Source: Isoetes taiwanensis (taxonomy: Eukaryota > Streptophyta > Lycopodiopsida > Isoetales > Isoetaceae). Taken from it: DNA of 64,000 nt. Shown piece after piece: positions 11,275 to 23,235 of the stretch (position 1 is its first letter; each line of letters starts with the position of its first letter). The stretch spans positions 1 through 64,000 of the forward strand of contig JAJEKV010000803.1 in the NCBI GenBank assembly GCA_021234155.1, given 5' to 3'. Position numbers and translations under genes: made by a program. Below the pieces are notes generated by a model. That model was given only the letters and a program-made list of their open reading frames with translations, was not told where the DNA came from and did no database searches.

Positions 11275-12068
11275 TATGTTTTCTTAGTTAGTTTTTAGCT
11301 CGCGCATGTATTCTAGCTAGTGGAATACATATGCGGAATCTTAGAACATGTAGGCGATGATGAGATAAGCCTTTAAGGCATTCTCTAAGCCAACATGCAC
11401 CAGAGGTGCGCATGACCAATAGGGTCATGCGAGAGAGGAAGTGAGGCATGGTGCGTGATGATGGGACATCGATTCCGGATGCTCTCTATGCCACGATCAT
11501 GCGGTCGCACACCGCCATAGGGGGTCATGGTGAAGGTCAAAGTGATCATGCTTGATGGATGGGATGGAGACGCGTTCCTAGCTTAAAACCCTTGGGGCAT
11601 GATGCACTAGGGTACTCGGCGACCGGGTAACCGAGTACAAGGTAGCACTTGATCATGGGCGATGATGGGATCATCTTAAGTGGTCCTTAAGCTCAAATCT
11701 GAAAGGGCCATGATCGGGTGCAAGGTATTTGATAAGGGGGGTGGTGCCCTAAAACCACAAATTTATTAACTAAACTAACGTAATGTGCTACTAAGTCATT
11801 CATTTAGAAGATGGGGGACCATGATTTAGATTTTTTTTAAATTATGAACCCTAATAACTCTTATAGTAAATTTTTGAATTATTATAAGGAGTAACCTTGT
11901 TAAGGCTATATAATTTTGTATACATACAAATATAGCCTAAAATTTTGACAATTAACTCTTAATAGGAAGTTGATCGTTTGAAATTAAATTAAAATTGTGT
12001 ACTTATGTTGTTTTTGGCAGGGATAGCGTAGATTCGCCACCCTAGTGCAATGCTGAGGACAGCATTGT
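11275..12068 (+). other. Element B 3' untranslated region
   Basis: About 800 bases without coding potential, GC-rich at first and AT-rich from about 11750. It includes an 8-base inverted repeat, GTACTCGG (11612-11619) and CCGAGTAC (11631-11638), that could form a hairpin. Confidence 0.5.
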
Positions 12069-12084
12069 CCTAAGGGGGGGAGAA
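12069..12084 (+). other. Polypurine tract of element B
   Basis: Purine run AAGGGGGGGAGAA directly before the TGTGAC start of the 3' LTR. It primes plus-strand synthesis in LTR elements. Confidence 0.85.
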
Positions 12085-13710
12085 TGTGACATTCCAGGGG
12101 AATATATGCCATAGATACGTATATTCCTGGACCCATCACTATACAAGTCTACACTTGTAGCCTTGTATACCTTAGAAGTGGCAAGGGGCACATATCTAAG
12201 TTAAGTGTTTAACTTAGATAACCTTAGAATAAGGCCCATTTCCACATGGCCTTATCCTATTGGGCAACCGCCACACGACCCCATCCTACTGGTGCCACGT
12301 GGCATCCCATGTGGACCCTATCCTATATTAGCACTAACCCTAACCCTAGACCTCTTTTCTTGACTCTAGCACTGAACACTCCTCATGCACGCCCTAAAAC
12401 CTCGCTTTGAGCATCGTTCGTCATAGCATAGCCAGTGCAAAAAGCATTGGAAGTGTGCGCATGATTGTAGAGGGAGCACCACCTCGACCACATCAAGGAG
12501 CAATGGAGACACCAGGGATGGGAGGAAGCGCTTCTGGAGCAGGTAGGTGGAGTAGAGTTCATAGTGGTTCATCTGGAAGTTAGTAGAGCCATCCTAGAAC
12601 CTTTGTTGGACATCTTGAACCCTAATCAAGGAACCTTAACTGTAAGTTAGATATGTATGATTAGGTTAAGATGTTCTTATGATGATTATCATGATCGATG
12701 CTATGTGATGTTGGTTGATCATGTTTGCTCTTCTTGTATTGGGAAGGGGGTAGAGACCTAAGTAGCCATTATGTAGTATGCTCCTAGTCTAGATCCCTTA
12801 GTTCTATTACTTCATGGGCACATGCATAGGAACCCAGGGCTATGGAGGCTATGATGTGACTCAAAGACTACATAACGGGGCTAGAGGCAATGCGGAGGGA
12901 GGATCCTGCCCGAGTGGGGGGGCTGAGGGGATCCCATAGTGGGCCAGGACTTGTGGTCTGGCCACTTAGGTATGGGCCGCAGCATGGGTCCCGACACCTC
13001 CTGGGCAATGGTGCCGCCGCGCCTCAAGAGTTGCAAGTGTCACTTGCTCTTGTTGCGGGGGGTTCATTCGAGATTTATGAATCGTGGTGCCACGATTCTC
13101 TAGTTGCCCGATGGCCTCCTAGACCCGAAGGGGAGACCACAACCCTTCTGCCTCAATGGACCGTGGAGATGCAACCGGGAGTAGTCCCGATGGGTGATGC
13201 CATGGGATTACATTATCCGGAAGGGGCTGTGAGTCATGCAGAGCCCTTTGATTGAGCCCATCGCAGCAGCATGCACAGGGAGGGGCGGATGGAGTGGTCA
13301 ACCCTAGCCATTGTTTATAGCCAACCCCCGCCATTTACAGCACTCTCCGGTTCGCTTATCTTGAGGCCTATCCATCGGGCTGACTTCCTTATGAGTCGTG
13401 AGAGCCATGGGTAGGAGCTCTCATGTTTTATGGCATGTGATCGTGTTTTCTTTGCTGACTATGGATATGTGGATGAGCTACCCTTCGTGGTAGCATGATG
13501 TATCGTTATTGCTAGTTCGGACGATGTTTATGCTTCCGGCTGGATAGGAGCCCATAGGGAAGGGCGCGAAGACACCTTCGTGTCCCCTTCCCGACTACCT
13601 GGGTGATCCCGAGTGCGGGATAGGCGGAGGTCTGCGCAAGGAGGAGGACCGGATGGGGATTTCCTATTTTATGCGGCTGCGAGCCAGATATTTATTTGGG
13701 AGCGTCCACG
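12085..13710 (+). repeat. 3' LTR of element B
   Basis: It pairs with 867-2429. It starts TGTGAC after the polypurine tract and ends CCACG, where the other copy ends CCACA, followed by the target duplication. The hairpin (12194-12219) and G-box palindrome (12293-12304) are conserved. Differences from the 5' LTR are mainly 1-12 base indels, especially from 12800 on. Confidence 0.88.
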
Positions 13711-13715
13711 GTTGT
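13711..13715 (+). repeat. Target site duplication of element B, right copy
   Basis: GTTGT, identical to 862-866. Element A gag resumes immediately after it. Confidence 0.85.
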
Positions 13716-14505
13716 AATGGTGGGCCGGATGTACACGGTACTAGTCTTTGCCGTGGAGCGATCCAGCGAAGAGTTCCGATTGAGCAAAGGAGGACATCCG
13801 CAGTCTCGAAGGCACAAAGATCCCAGATTGGGATGGGAAAGGCACTCATGAGGAGGCTATGGCTTGATTGACAAGCTTGAGACCTTTTTGAGGCTACCAA
13901 TAAAGGTGACAAGGCGCGGTTGTTTATTACGCGAGATGTGGCTGAAATCGACGCCTATAGTTGGTGGAATGGTCCTACCATGAAGAAGGAGGTGAATACG
14001 GTCCGATTTGCAGAAATACTTTATTGGAGAGTATGCACTTCAAAGATGATGCTCGTGATGCTTGAGAAGCCGCTCGTACGTAGCGCACATTCTCTCCGCT
14101 TATATCAATAAGGTACGGGGTTATATCCACAGTGGTTGGAGACTTGTCCGAGGCTCCGGCAAGTTGATTTCTTCCTAGGTGGTCTATCCAATGTTGCTCT
14201 CAAAGAAGCCGATGATAAACGGGTTGAAGGGGGATTTTGGCGCAACGATGATGTCTTTGAGGGATTTTCTCGCTATAGGTGTGGGGAGAAATGCATTAGT
14301 CATTGAATGCTCTCTCACCAAAACAAGAAAGCCGATAACGGGAAAGCAAACGTGGATCAAAAGATGGAAGAAATATTGGAATCTAAGATGGTTTCAAATT
14401 TATTGCCATGGAAGATTTTGTTGTATTTGGATAAGCCCAAGAGACAGCAAAGACATCATGGATATGTTTGCCGGGCGGGTTATTAGATTCAAGGCGTAAT
14501 CATGG
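13716..14505 (+). pseudogene. gag: Element A gag, remainder (degraded)
   Basis: Continuation of the gag cut at 866, spread over several frames. The core signature is readable as RLFITRDVAEIDAYSWWNG (about 13918-13970), the WW of the plant gypsy gag domain. Stops and frameshifts are frequent, and no zinc knuckle is readable. Confidence 0.6.
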
Positions 14506-14893
14506 GAAAAACGTTGTTGTGTTGTTGGATTGTGGATCTTCGACATGTTTATCTCTTCTAAGTTGGTGGAGAACCGCATCTACCTTGTGTAAAGACTAAT
14601 AAGTACAAGATAGATGGGCCTTTTGTGAATGATTCTCGGTGGAGGATCGTTTTCTGTTAAGGGGTGCCCTCAGGTGTTTGGGGGATACCAGGAAAAAGCT
14701 TGATTTTGACCTCTTAGATGTTGGCCGGTATGATGTGGTGCTAGGGATAACATGGTGCTGTGAGTTAAACCCTCTTACCGCAACAGATTGGAATACCGGT
14801 GTGACGAAACTACCTATGGGTGTGAATCTATATCTGCGGGAGTCCTTTGACGAGCTTTCAAGATCGTGTAAATGCTTCGTCAAGAACCGGTAA
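14505..14893 (+). pseudogene. pol: Element A aspartic protease (degraded)
   Basis: VVVLLDCGSSTCFIS (about 14510-14560) is a protease active-site block in which the usual Thr/Ser after Asp is Cys. In another frame the conserved DVGRYDVVLGITW block follows (about 14718-14760). The position between gag and RT fits. The altered residue and frame breaks mean it is inactive as written. Confidence 0.7.
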
Positions 14894-15039
14894 TGCAAAT
14901 CTTTCCAATCAATGTTTTTCTCATTTATTGATGAATGTTATCACCGCTGAGAGGCCGGCCATATGAGTGCCTTATAATGAGGTCATAGAAAGTTCAAAAG
15001 GCCGAGAGAGTTGCGGGGATTCGTTGAATGAATTTGGGA

Positions 15040-15912
15040 CATGACACGAATCAAGGTCTTCCACCTAGTAGAGATTGAACATGGGATTGATTTAGAGCCC
15101 GGATCCAAAACCCGTGTTTCAGAGCCCGTATAGATTGGTCCATATTGGAACAAAGAGGAGGTAAAGAAGCGGTGTTTATGAGCTGTTAGGCCAAAGGGTT
15201 TGTGGAGGCCTAGCAAATCCCCTTATGGTGCTCCCCGCCATTCTAGTCAAGAAAAGGACGGATCAATGCGGATGTGCATTGATTATAATAGTTTTAAATA
15301 AGATCCACGATCAAGAATAGGTATCCTTTTGCCTAGAATTGACGAGATAATGGATAGATTAACAGGAGCTAAATATTTTTCTAAGTTGATTTATGTGATG
15401 GTTATCACCAAATAAGAGTGAAGGAGTCCGGATGTTCATAAGACCGCCTTCGTGACCACCTTTGGCCATTTTGAATTTTTGGTGATGCCTTTTGACTAAC
15501 AAATGCTCCCGCTTTACTTTTCGAGAATGATGAATGAGGTTTTTGCGCGGATGTCTTGATACTTTTGTTGAAGTATTTCTAGATGATATCCCGGTGTATA
15601 GCAAAAACCTGGAGGAGCATTTGAATCATTTGCGCCTCAGGTTAACTCCTGCTTTGCTGCATGTTATAAGTTGTATGCAAAGATGTCAAAGTGTGAATTT
15701 TTTAAAGCATAGGTGGAATATTTGGGCCACATTGTATCTGCTGAAGGTGTAGCTGTAGATCCCAAGAAGACGGAGGCAATTCAGTCTTGGCCTGTGCCGA
15801 AGAATGGGATTGGCCAATTATTATCGTAGATTTGTCTGGAAGTTTGCCAAGATTGCAGCTGCTTTAACTATGTTGTTGAAAACTAACGTCCAGTGGCAAT
15901 GGACGGGGAAGT
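15040..15912 (+). pseudogene. pol: Element A reverse transcriptase, truncated
   Basis: RT motifs across three frames: KDGSMRMCIDYN (about 15255), PRIDEIMDRLTGAKYFSK, HKTAFVTTFGHFEFLVMPF (about 15435-15500), and VFLDDIPVYSKNLEEH with the catalytic Asp pair near 15580. It continues through [19 protein letters not shown]. The similarity stops near 15912, where antisense gag of element D begins, so RNase H, integrase and the 3' LTR of A are missing. Confidence 0.8.
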
Positions 15913-16319
15913 AGCCCTGGCAGATGCAAAAGGTCTGTAATTCGTTAGCAAGCTCTTGAAGCACAGAAAGCCTACAAAACATTGTCAATTATTTATGCAC
16001 AAGAGCATCATAAGAGTTAGTCCTCATAATGGAAGTAACATGTTCACACCATGCACTTACTTCATTCGCTCTCATGCATTTTTTAAATTCAAAAAACTTA
16101 CAACCCTTTTTGTGACCATAATCTTGAGAGTACTCCTAAAATAGCTTAAGGAAGTGAGTGGCATCCACACCGAATTCAAAAGCAGGTGGAGGCACTGGTA
16201 GACTTAGCACAAATTGATTGGTAGGAGTAAAGACATGCTGTAGAATCGGAGATTGAGGTACTTGGATATGTTATTGTTGCTTTGGAACTTCAGAGTGTTC
16301 ATTCGAGTCGATGTTCCAT
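15913..16319 (-). pseudogene. gag: Element D gag, N-terminal fragment
   Basis: Starts at minus-strand ATG 16319-16317, in the same place relative to the primer site as gag of C3 (ATG 56122). Base-level similarity to C3 gag is clear around 16130-16030 and again at 15960-15915, but the frame contains stops and shifts. Confidence 0.55.
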
Positions 16320-16340
16320 GAGTTCACCAAGATCCAGGTG

Positions 16341-16359
16341 GATCTCGGTAGAGCCTCCA
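16341..16359 (-). other. Primer binding site of element D (tRNA-Gln-like)
   Basis: Minus strand TGGAGGCTCTACCGAGATC, three bases after the LTR end. It differs by one base from the C-family site and looks like the complement of a plant tRNA-Gln 3' end with CCA (judged from memory of that tRNA). Confidence 0.6.
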
Positions 16360-16362
16360 AAA

Positions 16363-18125
16363 TGTTAACCTCAAACTTGGCACCTGAGGTTAACTACAGA
16401 GAAATAGCTTGGAAGAGAACTTCGAAGCTAAGTTCGGACCCCTAGATCACTTAGGTGATCAGTCTGTAACACAAGATGCACTCAATGTTAAAAAAAACTT
16501 AAAATAACATACCTTTCCCATTTAAAAAAAAGTTAGACTTGATCAAATTGTTGCAGGAAATGGAAGGATGGCATTTCTTTAGAATTTTTTTGATAGGAAT
16601 ACTAAAAAACTTGGCGGAAATATATGCACAAAAAATTTTAAAGTCAAAGAGCAAACTTGAGAGATATTCGAGTCTAAATACAATAAAAAATTGGTCAATA
16701 GAAGTCAACTGTGACGGCAGAGAGCAATTTTCAAGAACTGGAGTTTAGATGCATGTTTTTGGATGCTTTCAAGCTTGACAACCAGATATCAATATGTATA
16801 TCAAGGGCATGTAGTCGGAGAATCAAGATCCAAACAAGATTTTAAAATATCTTCACCTCAGTGTGTTTTTAAATCACAGACTGGAAACATAGAGAGCAAA
16901 ATTCAAGAAACCAAAGATAAACACATATTTTTTTATTTTCTCTAAACAGGCTAGTGCTTGTGAAAATTTAGGAGTAAATACTTCAACTATAAATGATAAA
17001 TTTTTGTCTTTGAAAAGCTTTCTTTTGCAAGAAAGATGCAGACTGGAAAGATTTGATCAAATGGGAGTTTTCATTGATACAAGGGATATAATCGTAAGTA
17101 CATAAGGATAAAAAATCTCAGGTCAATAATCAACACATTAGGGAGTATCACAAGTCGGATTAACATCAGGTTTTCTCAAGATCTTGAGAAATGGAAAGCA
17201 ATGCAACATTCTCAAGAAAGCATCGGTCTTATCAGTCAATTCTGGATGACAAATCATAGGTACAGAGCCTTCAAATCTTCAGATGAATCGAGTTTCCCCA
17301 AATATAAGATGATTTATATAGTTGGAAAATAGGCATAGATAGGCTAGGAGTAGGTAGGCTAGTTTTGCAATTTTTCTTTTTTGGCACGCATCACAAGAAT
17401 CGAGTTTTGAGGGGCTACATAAGGCCTTTTTTTTCGATTTTCAAAAGCTTAACATAGATATTTTTCTCAGCCCTACCTTTTAATTTTTTTTCCCCAAAAA
17501 TGAGAATTTTTAGTTTTTGGGAATAAAATGGCAAAGGATCAAATGACATGGCAAGAAGACAACTTGGCAAGGGTGGCATGGAAAAGGGTGACATGGAATT
17601 TTCCTTTTGGCTTTTGTAAAGATGATGTGTCCATATGGGAATGAGTTGGCACTTTTAAGGTGGTGATTGGTTAGATCTTGGTGCCACATCATCAATTTCT
17701 CACATTTTAGCAATTTTTGGACTACTCGAGGTGTTTGAGAACCAATGGATATGAATGGAAGACAATGTACCATGGGAGTGTGGTGGGTAGAATGAACGGT
17801 GAAAAACGATGGTGGATAGACTAGGTGAATAGGGGATATGGAATATTCCAATTGAAAGCTATGAAGAAATAATGTGCTCATACTGGGGCCTTCCAAACTT
17901 CAATCTTCATGAGTGACTTCAACTTTGAACTTTGTCTTGCATCCTAGAATCTTGGTATTGCCTCAAGCATGATCTTTGCACTTAAATCTTCAAACCTCAA
18001 CCAAGATTAAATTTGGCTTGTGTAAACTCCTCGAACTTTATATCCTAGTGATGTCTCAAGCATCAATGCTCCCAATTTGATTGTCTTTAACTGCAAGGTG
18101 ATCATGTTGCCAAAAATGGGCAACA
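16363..18125 (-). repeat. 5' LTR of element D
   Basis: 1.76 kb read on the minus strand. It begins with the terminal hairpin TGTTGCC...GGCAACA (18125-18105) and ends TTAACA at 16363. It shares with the C-family LTRs the blocks reading (minus strand) GACTGATCACCTAAGTGATCT and AAGTTTGGAAG. Its promoter faces away from HSCB, whose start codon is 279 bases from the LTR edge. Confidence 0.75.
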
Positions 18126-18403
18126 CTCATCCTGATGTAGAGAGCAAGGTTAATATTCTGCCAAAATTGTTAGCCTAGAAGCAAGAAGTCTTTAAGGATA
18201 CCCTAAAAAATGAAATACCTCGCCTGTGCACTCAAAACTTTACTTGTTTCCACAGGCTAAAATTTATATCCTGATTCACAACCTGGCTATGGCTTTAGGT
18301 CAAGAGGCAGCTTTCTAAGTGGCCCATTTTAGCTGCTCCACCAATAAATGAGCAGTGGGCAACAGTGCCCTTGCTCATACCTGCAGCAGCAAAATTTATA
18401 ACC
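18126..18403 (+). promoter_or_regulatory. Short upstream region of HSCB
   Basis: Only 278 bases lie between the D LTR and the HSCB start codon. A pyrimidine-rich stretch ending TTTCCACAG at 18258 could be a 3' splice site of a 5'-UTR intron. No in-frame ATG precedes 18404; the frame is open back to a TAG near 18297. No clear TATA box is visible. Confidence 0.4.
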
Positions 18404-20740
18404 ATGTTAAGAACTGCATTAGTGGGCAGAAGGGGAAGAATCGCTGTTGTTTTGCATTGTCTCAGAAAAACCAAAACCAATCGAGTACTAGACGATACTG
18501 TAGTGACCGTTCCCAGTTTCTTGTCGGCTGGATTATGGTCTTCAAATGAAGTAACTCAGTTGATAAATTGCGGGTTATCAGAAAATTCTTCCTCGGCAAG
18601 TTCATGGCAAAGAGCTGCAAGATTTATGTCAAATTTGAAGAGAGAGGAAAAACAAGTATGCTGGAATTGTAATGCTCCTGCACCTGGGGCTGTTGGGGGG
18701 GTTTTTCTGCTCTGTTCGTCTTGCAAGGCTATTCAACCACCTGACTCAGAAATCGACTTTTTCGAGATTCTTGGCGTGTAAGTTTTTGAATGCTCTGGTT
18801 TAAACGTTGTGACTGAAATAAAAGTATCTTATATATGTAGAATGCATGGAAGATGTGCACCCTTTAGCAACTTCTGAACGTTTCACAGATCATAGATGCG
18901 GCAATGTTAATGCCATTCCATGAAAGGCGTTTACTTAAGATGCATTTGATCAATAGCTTTACCACTAAATAACAGGCCTACTTTCGTCTACATAAAACGT
19001 TTGGCAAGATAGATAGCAAGGGCTACCTTTTGAGATTTATTGGATCAGTTGTCATGAAGTTACATATGTGCCATAGTGGATTAAATGTCATGATTTTGGA
19101 CACTATGCTTTCTGTTTAAATTCCCTTTCATTCAGGAAAAAGGAATTTGATATAGATGTCAAAGATTTGGAGAAACGCTATAAGGATCTGCAGAAGAAAC
19201 TTCATCCAGACCTGTTTGCAACGAAATCCAAGGTGTTTCCCATTTTTATTTCCTCTCTGTTAGCATGTAGTATATAGCAGTGCTTATGATCACGTTTGTG
19301 CTTGCCATTATTAAGGTGATAATTTTATGTGTAGAGAGAGCAAAATTATTCAGCAGATCAGTCTGCGCATGTTATCAGGGCATATCAGACACTATTAAAG
19401 CCTCTGTCCAGGGCTACATATCTGGTATACCTTTCTTGGTCTATTTTCAGATATTTTAGAGTAAATATAGTAGATGAGTGGACATAGTTATTGTTTATGG
19501 CACTGCATTATATTGATCTATGTAATACCACGGGCATATTAAATTGTGGTCTCTAGCTTTGCAGTTCTTACACTGTATCATAGTTTGTTGCAGCTGGAAC
19601 TTCATGGATGTGACCTGGAAGGAGAGGGAAGTGTCGATGATCCAGAGTTACTGATGGAGGTATGCTATTCTATCTATATGTTATTTTTCTGGAAGTTGCA
19701 TCTAAATTTGTTTTCTATATTCAGATACATGATATGCACCATGAAAGTGCTTCTGTTCTTAATTCTGAGTATGGTCTTTGAGAATTCTGAGTATGGTCTT
19801 TTAGTTGCTGTATTCCTGAATTATGTCTAACATCAACTTGTTCATTAGGGAAAATGATAATTTAGGGAAATTGTGGTTTCTATCAAATATCACACTATAC
19901 CCGTCCAAACTAATCATTGTGATCTGTTTCTGAATTATGCATGATATAAGAAGCCCATTAAGGAAAACAGCACTGATGCACTGTTTTATTACTTGGGAAG
20001 GTAAGAATTTGCACTAGAGCTATATGTGTTAATTCAGGCACATAGACCCTTCAGTACGTGGGAAATGCTAGTAGTTATTTCGGGACTTTAGATGTTTCCT
20101 ATACTTTAAGGGGAACCTAATCCTTGCTGTAACGGTTTTAGAACTCATTGGAGTCCTTAAAGGATGTTTTAATAGGCTTATAACTTAAATTAGAGAAAAT
20201 TTCATTGTATTCCAAGCCTGGGCTTGTATCATCAGAAAGTTCACATGATGGATAATGGCTGTCCTCCGTAGTTCAGATGGGGTGCTAAATTTTTGCAAAA
20301 GAAAAGCAACACATCTTCCATTCTCTACAATAAGGAACTTAGTATAAGGTAATATTCGTTTGTGGTAGATGTGGTTGAGAACCTGTCCTGCAAATCTGTT
20401 CTATGCTTGCATTGCATTTGTGCTTCTATTATAGTTTGAATGTGGGTCACAAATGTGTTAGATAATGGAGATGCAAGAAGCTGTTGCAGCAACCTCTGAT
20501 GCTGCACATGTGACTGAGATCCAAAAGCAGGTACTTCCTGAACATACTATGGCTATTGTGTCTTCTTGAACTGAAACAATCTTCATTCATATGGTAAAAT
20601 AGGCCAAGTCAAAGATGTCTAAGTATGAACGGGATTTTGCTGATGCTTATGGTAAAGAAGACATTCTTTCTGCAAAGACAGCTTTGCAACGCATGTCTTA
20701 TTATCATCGTGTTGTGAGCACAATTTTTAACAAGTTTTAA
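18404..20740 (+). CDS. HSCB: HSCB, mitochondrial J-domain co-chaperone of Fe-S cluster assembly (6 exons)
   Basis: Exons 18404-18777, 19136-19232, 19335-19424, 19594-19659, 20462-20530 and 20603-20740 sum to 834 bases, 277 residues plus stop. Every intron is GT-AG. Residues 1-28 are Arg/Lys-rich without acidic residues until 30, as in a mitochondrial targeting peptide. CWNC (86-89) and CSSC (104-107) form the N-terminal zinc site known in eukaryotic HSCB. The J domain starts near DFFEILGV (118-125), with HPD at 148-150 and REQNYSADQSA just after (158-168). The C-terminal helical domain (about 195-277) binds the ISU scaffold in the family. HSCB stimulates the mitochondrial HSP70 that releases the cluster. 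It is the only intact host gene here and an island between transposons. Alternative products are unlikely; only the start and any 5'-UTR intron are uncertain. Confidence 0.94.
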
Positions 20741-20765
20741 ACGTTTGAAATCAATTTTGTTGTGA

Positions 20766-20771
20766 AATAAA
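20766..20771 (+). terminator. Polyadenylation signal of HSCB
   Basis: AATAAA lies 26 bases after the stop codon. A second weak candidate (AATAAG) is near 20853. Plant signals are loose, so this is only plausible. Confidence 0.45.
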
Positions 20772-23235
20772 TTGCATGTAAGTCAGGAAGAAGGTTCCCT
20801 GCACATTGTTGAAGCAATCAGATTTTTGCTTCAGTTCCTTTGTGTACATTGTAAATAAGAATACTTCCTGTGTAGTGCTCATAATTCATTCAAGCTACAC
20901 AATCATTCTAGACACTTACACCTTTCTATACACAAATTTGAAGTCTTCTATATTGGGTAAGAAATCATGGTTTGTGTGGAAGTAAATAGGTGGAAACATT
21001 TCAGGATTCCCAATGTCAAATCCAACAAATTGTACCCGACTATGCAAGCACCCTAACCAGAATTTAGAATAAAGCCATGACCATTTTCACCAATGGACAA
21101 ATTGCCATTAGGTCAAACATGTGCATGAGTTTAAATCTAGGATGGTCATTTTGTGAATACTTCGTGACAAAGTCAAAAGTTGATAATGATGGTGAAGTTG
21201 TCGGGACCTAAACAAGATGATGGGTTCCCCTCATTGAAGAGGAAGCAAGTAGAAAATAAAATTGGAATAGTTCTTCCATGTAGAGTTTGAGCTTTAAACA
21301 ACAAATCAGAGAATTGAGGATGCTATGTGACTAATACATGGCTTTATGATTTCATGTTGGAGTGGTAGAAGAGGGCGTGGTTTTGTTTAGGCTAGAGTTA
21401 ATTGATAGCTTGCAACAAAAGCAATGCTTTGGCATGTGACTTCTAAGCCTTAACAACGAAATTTGTGAACCCTCGAGTTAATTGTGAACTTTTTACCATG
21501 AAAATACTTTAGAATGTGAAAATAAATAACCTATACAAGAAATTTATCGCGGCGGCCAAGGCCGACGCGAACATTTCTTTAGTTCAAACCTGTGCAGTTG
21601 GACCCACTGTTAAAGTCCAACGTTTGACAATGCAATGCTTGCATCAAAGATGCTTGAATAAATAGAATTTTAAACAAAAGTTGCAACAAATATCTCTACC
21701 AAACTACAGATAAACAAATCTGGCATCACCAACAAAATCGGTTGATACATCATCTTGATGTAACCCAAAATGCCCTTCAAGGATCCCTCGGAAAGCACTC
21801 CCGATTAAACTATAAACTTCTACATGGGGTAGAAGGATCTTCCTTCCTTTCCACAAGAATCATAACTAAGTAAACAAAGACACCACCAAGCGATAAACTT
21901 CCATGGCACCCAGCATAAGCAACCCAAGAGACTCTATATTGAGCCCACATATTGTGGGTCACTCAAGTATCCAAAAAGTATCCAAAAGGGAATTTCTCGA
22001 CCCAAGGGATATTTTTCCCAAAACGAACCCCATAATAGACTCCATCCCTAAGAGCCGATAAAACCCCGGCACCAAACACATTATGTCTTAATATGTCAAT
22101 GTTCTTTGAAATACTATATCTAAAAACTCAATTGTCTACATAATTTGTAATGCAGCTTGAGTAATAAAGTTGTCGAGCAAGACGAATGGCAAACATTTCT
22201 CAAAAAGATTAAGGAACCAAAGATAAGTTCTTTTGGTGTCAACGGCATCTACTAATTTGCATCATTCCTCACGGTTCATACAGGTTAGAAAACCTTGCCC
22301 GTTACTAAAGTGTGTAGTTTCAATGGGCTGCTTTAGATTCAAAGTTGACATCTTTGCAAAGATGTTAAGTTACACCTTTCGCTATATAAGTGCTAGGTTC
22401 TTTGGCCAATTTGTTTTAATGCCAAATGGTGGGTTTAAGGCTACTACGTTGAAAATTGACATGTTGCAAAGATATATGCTCAAATATCTATCTCAGTATT
22501 AGAGAGCTAGATTACAATATGCACTAATAATTGTAACTTTCATCCTCGGCCGACATGGTACTACAAAGATATTCCACAGTTACAAACCAACAGAACCACG
22601 ATGATTGTTCAAACCTTGAAGATGGCTTCCAAATGGTCAACAATTGAATTAAAAGTCCAAGAATTGCTGCTTATTTGATATTTATCCAAGATAAGTTGCA
22701 ACAAAGACTGAAAGGTCAGGCATGGACCATCACAGTTCATCCCAAACTGGTGATGCCCATCTAGTATCCGCTCATCAGGATTAGAAAGGATTGTCCGCGT
22801 ATATATTGGTTTAAAGATCGTTCAAAAAAGTCATGAATCTTGCTGCCTATCCATGATTAGGCCACGTGGAACCAGGAAGATCCTAGTTTCATGTGTGGTG
22901 TAGGAAAACGGGACCATGGTTTAAGTTTCATAGGGGAGGGTGTCCATTGGCTGCTCACTTAAGGGCATAAATGGAATGGCAGCCATGTATGCATCTCAAA
23001 TGCTTTTTGAATAACATAGTAGCGTGCCCACCTAGATAACCTACATTGCAAGCTTGAAAACATGCCAATTAGATAATGCTACTTTAAATTATAAGCTATC
23101 AAAGAGGTGGGGGTACTGGTACCACCAGGGCTGAGCGGGCAGCCCCCATAGGATACCAGGCAGCCCATTGAAGGCTGCATTGAGCCCATTAAAGGCTACA
23201 ACTACGTATAATGCCAAAATTGAAGAGAACCAGCT
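20772..23235. other. Intergenic region, no gene supported
   Basis: AT-rich sequence without a long codon-like frame. Antisense at 21700-22080 some protein-like stretches can be read (for example ALRDGVYYGVRFG), but they are broken by stops and I cannot assign them. The open frame at 22233-22502 shows no domain and is probably chance. Confidence 0.5.

Larger units (their letters stand above)
867..13710 (+). mobile_element. Full-length nested Ty3/gypsy chromovirus-like element B
   Basis: A 12.8-kb element inserted into the gag of element A. In order: 5' LTR 867-2429, PBS 2431, long leader, an extra ORF with its own TATA box (4651-6284), gag (6597-7850), protease, reverse transcriptase, RNase H, integrase, a degenerate chromodomain (about 11050-11215), a polypurine tract ending at 12084, and 3' LTR 12085-13710. 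It is flanked by GTTGT on both sides. The chromodomain and the order RT-RH-IN-chromodomain place it among chromoviruses. Coding regions carry stops and frameshifts, the integrase core most of all, so as written it is not autonomous. The two LTRs differ by many small indels. Confidence 0.9.
15913..18125 (-). mobile_element. Truncated gypsy element D (C-related family), 5' LTR plus start of gag
   Basis: On the minus strand: LTR 18125-16363, primer site 16359-16341, then gag from ATG 16319-16317 down to about 15913. The LTR starts TGTTGCC and ends TTAACA. Its primer site and gag start match those of the 37.7-64 kb array, but it is a diverged relative, not a recent copy. Protease onwards is missing; the gag fragment runs head-on into element A RT. 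Confidence 0.75.

Noticed and set aside
21700-22080. Antisense traces resembling a peroxisomal/Tim17-type membrane protein (ALRDGVYYGVRFG)
   Set aside because: Only one short block fits; the rest is broken by stops and does not follow the family pattern. A profile search would decide.
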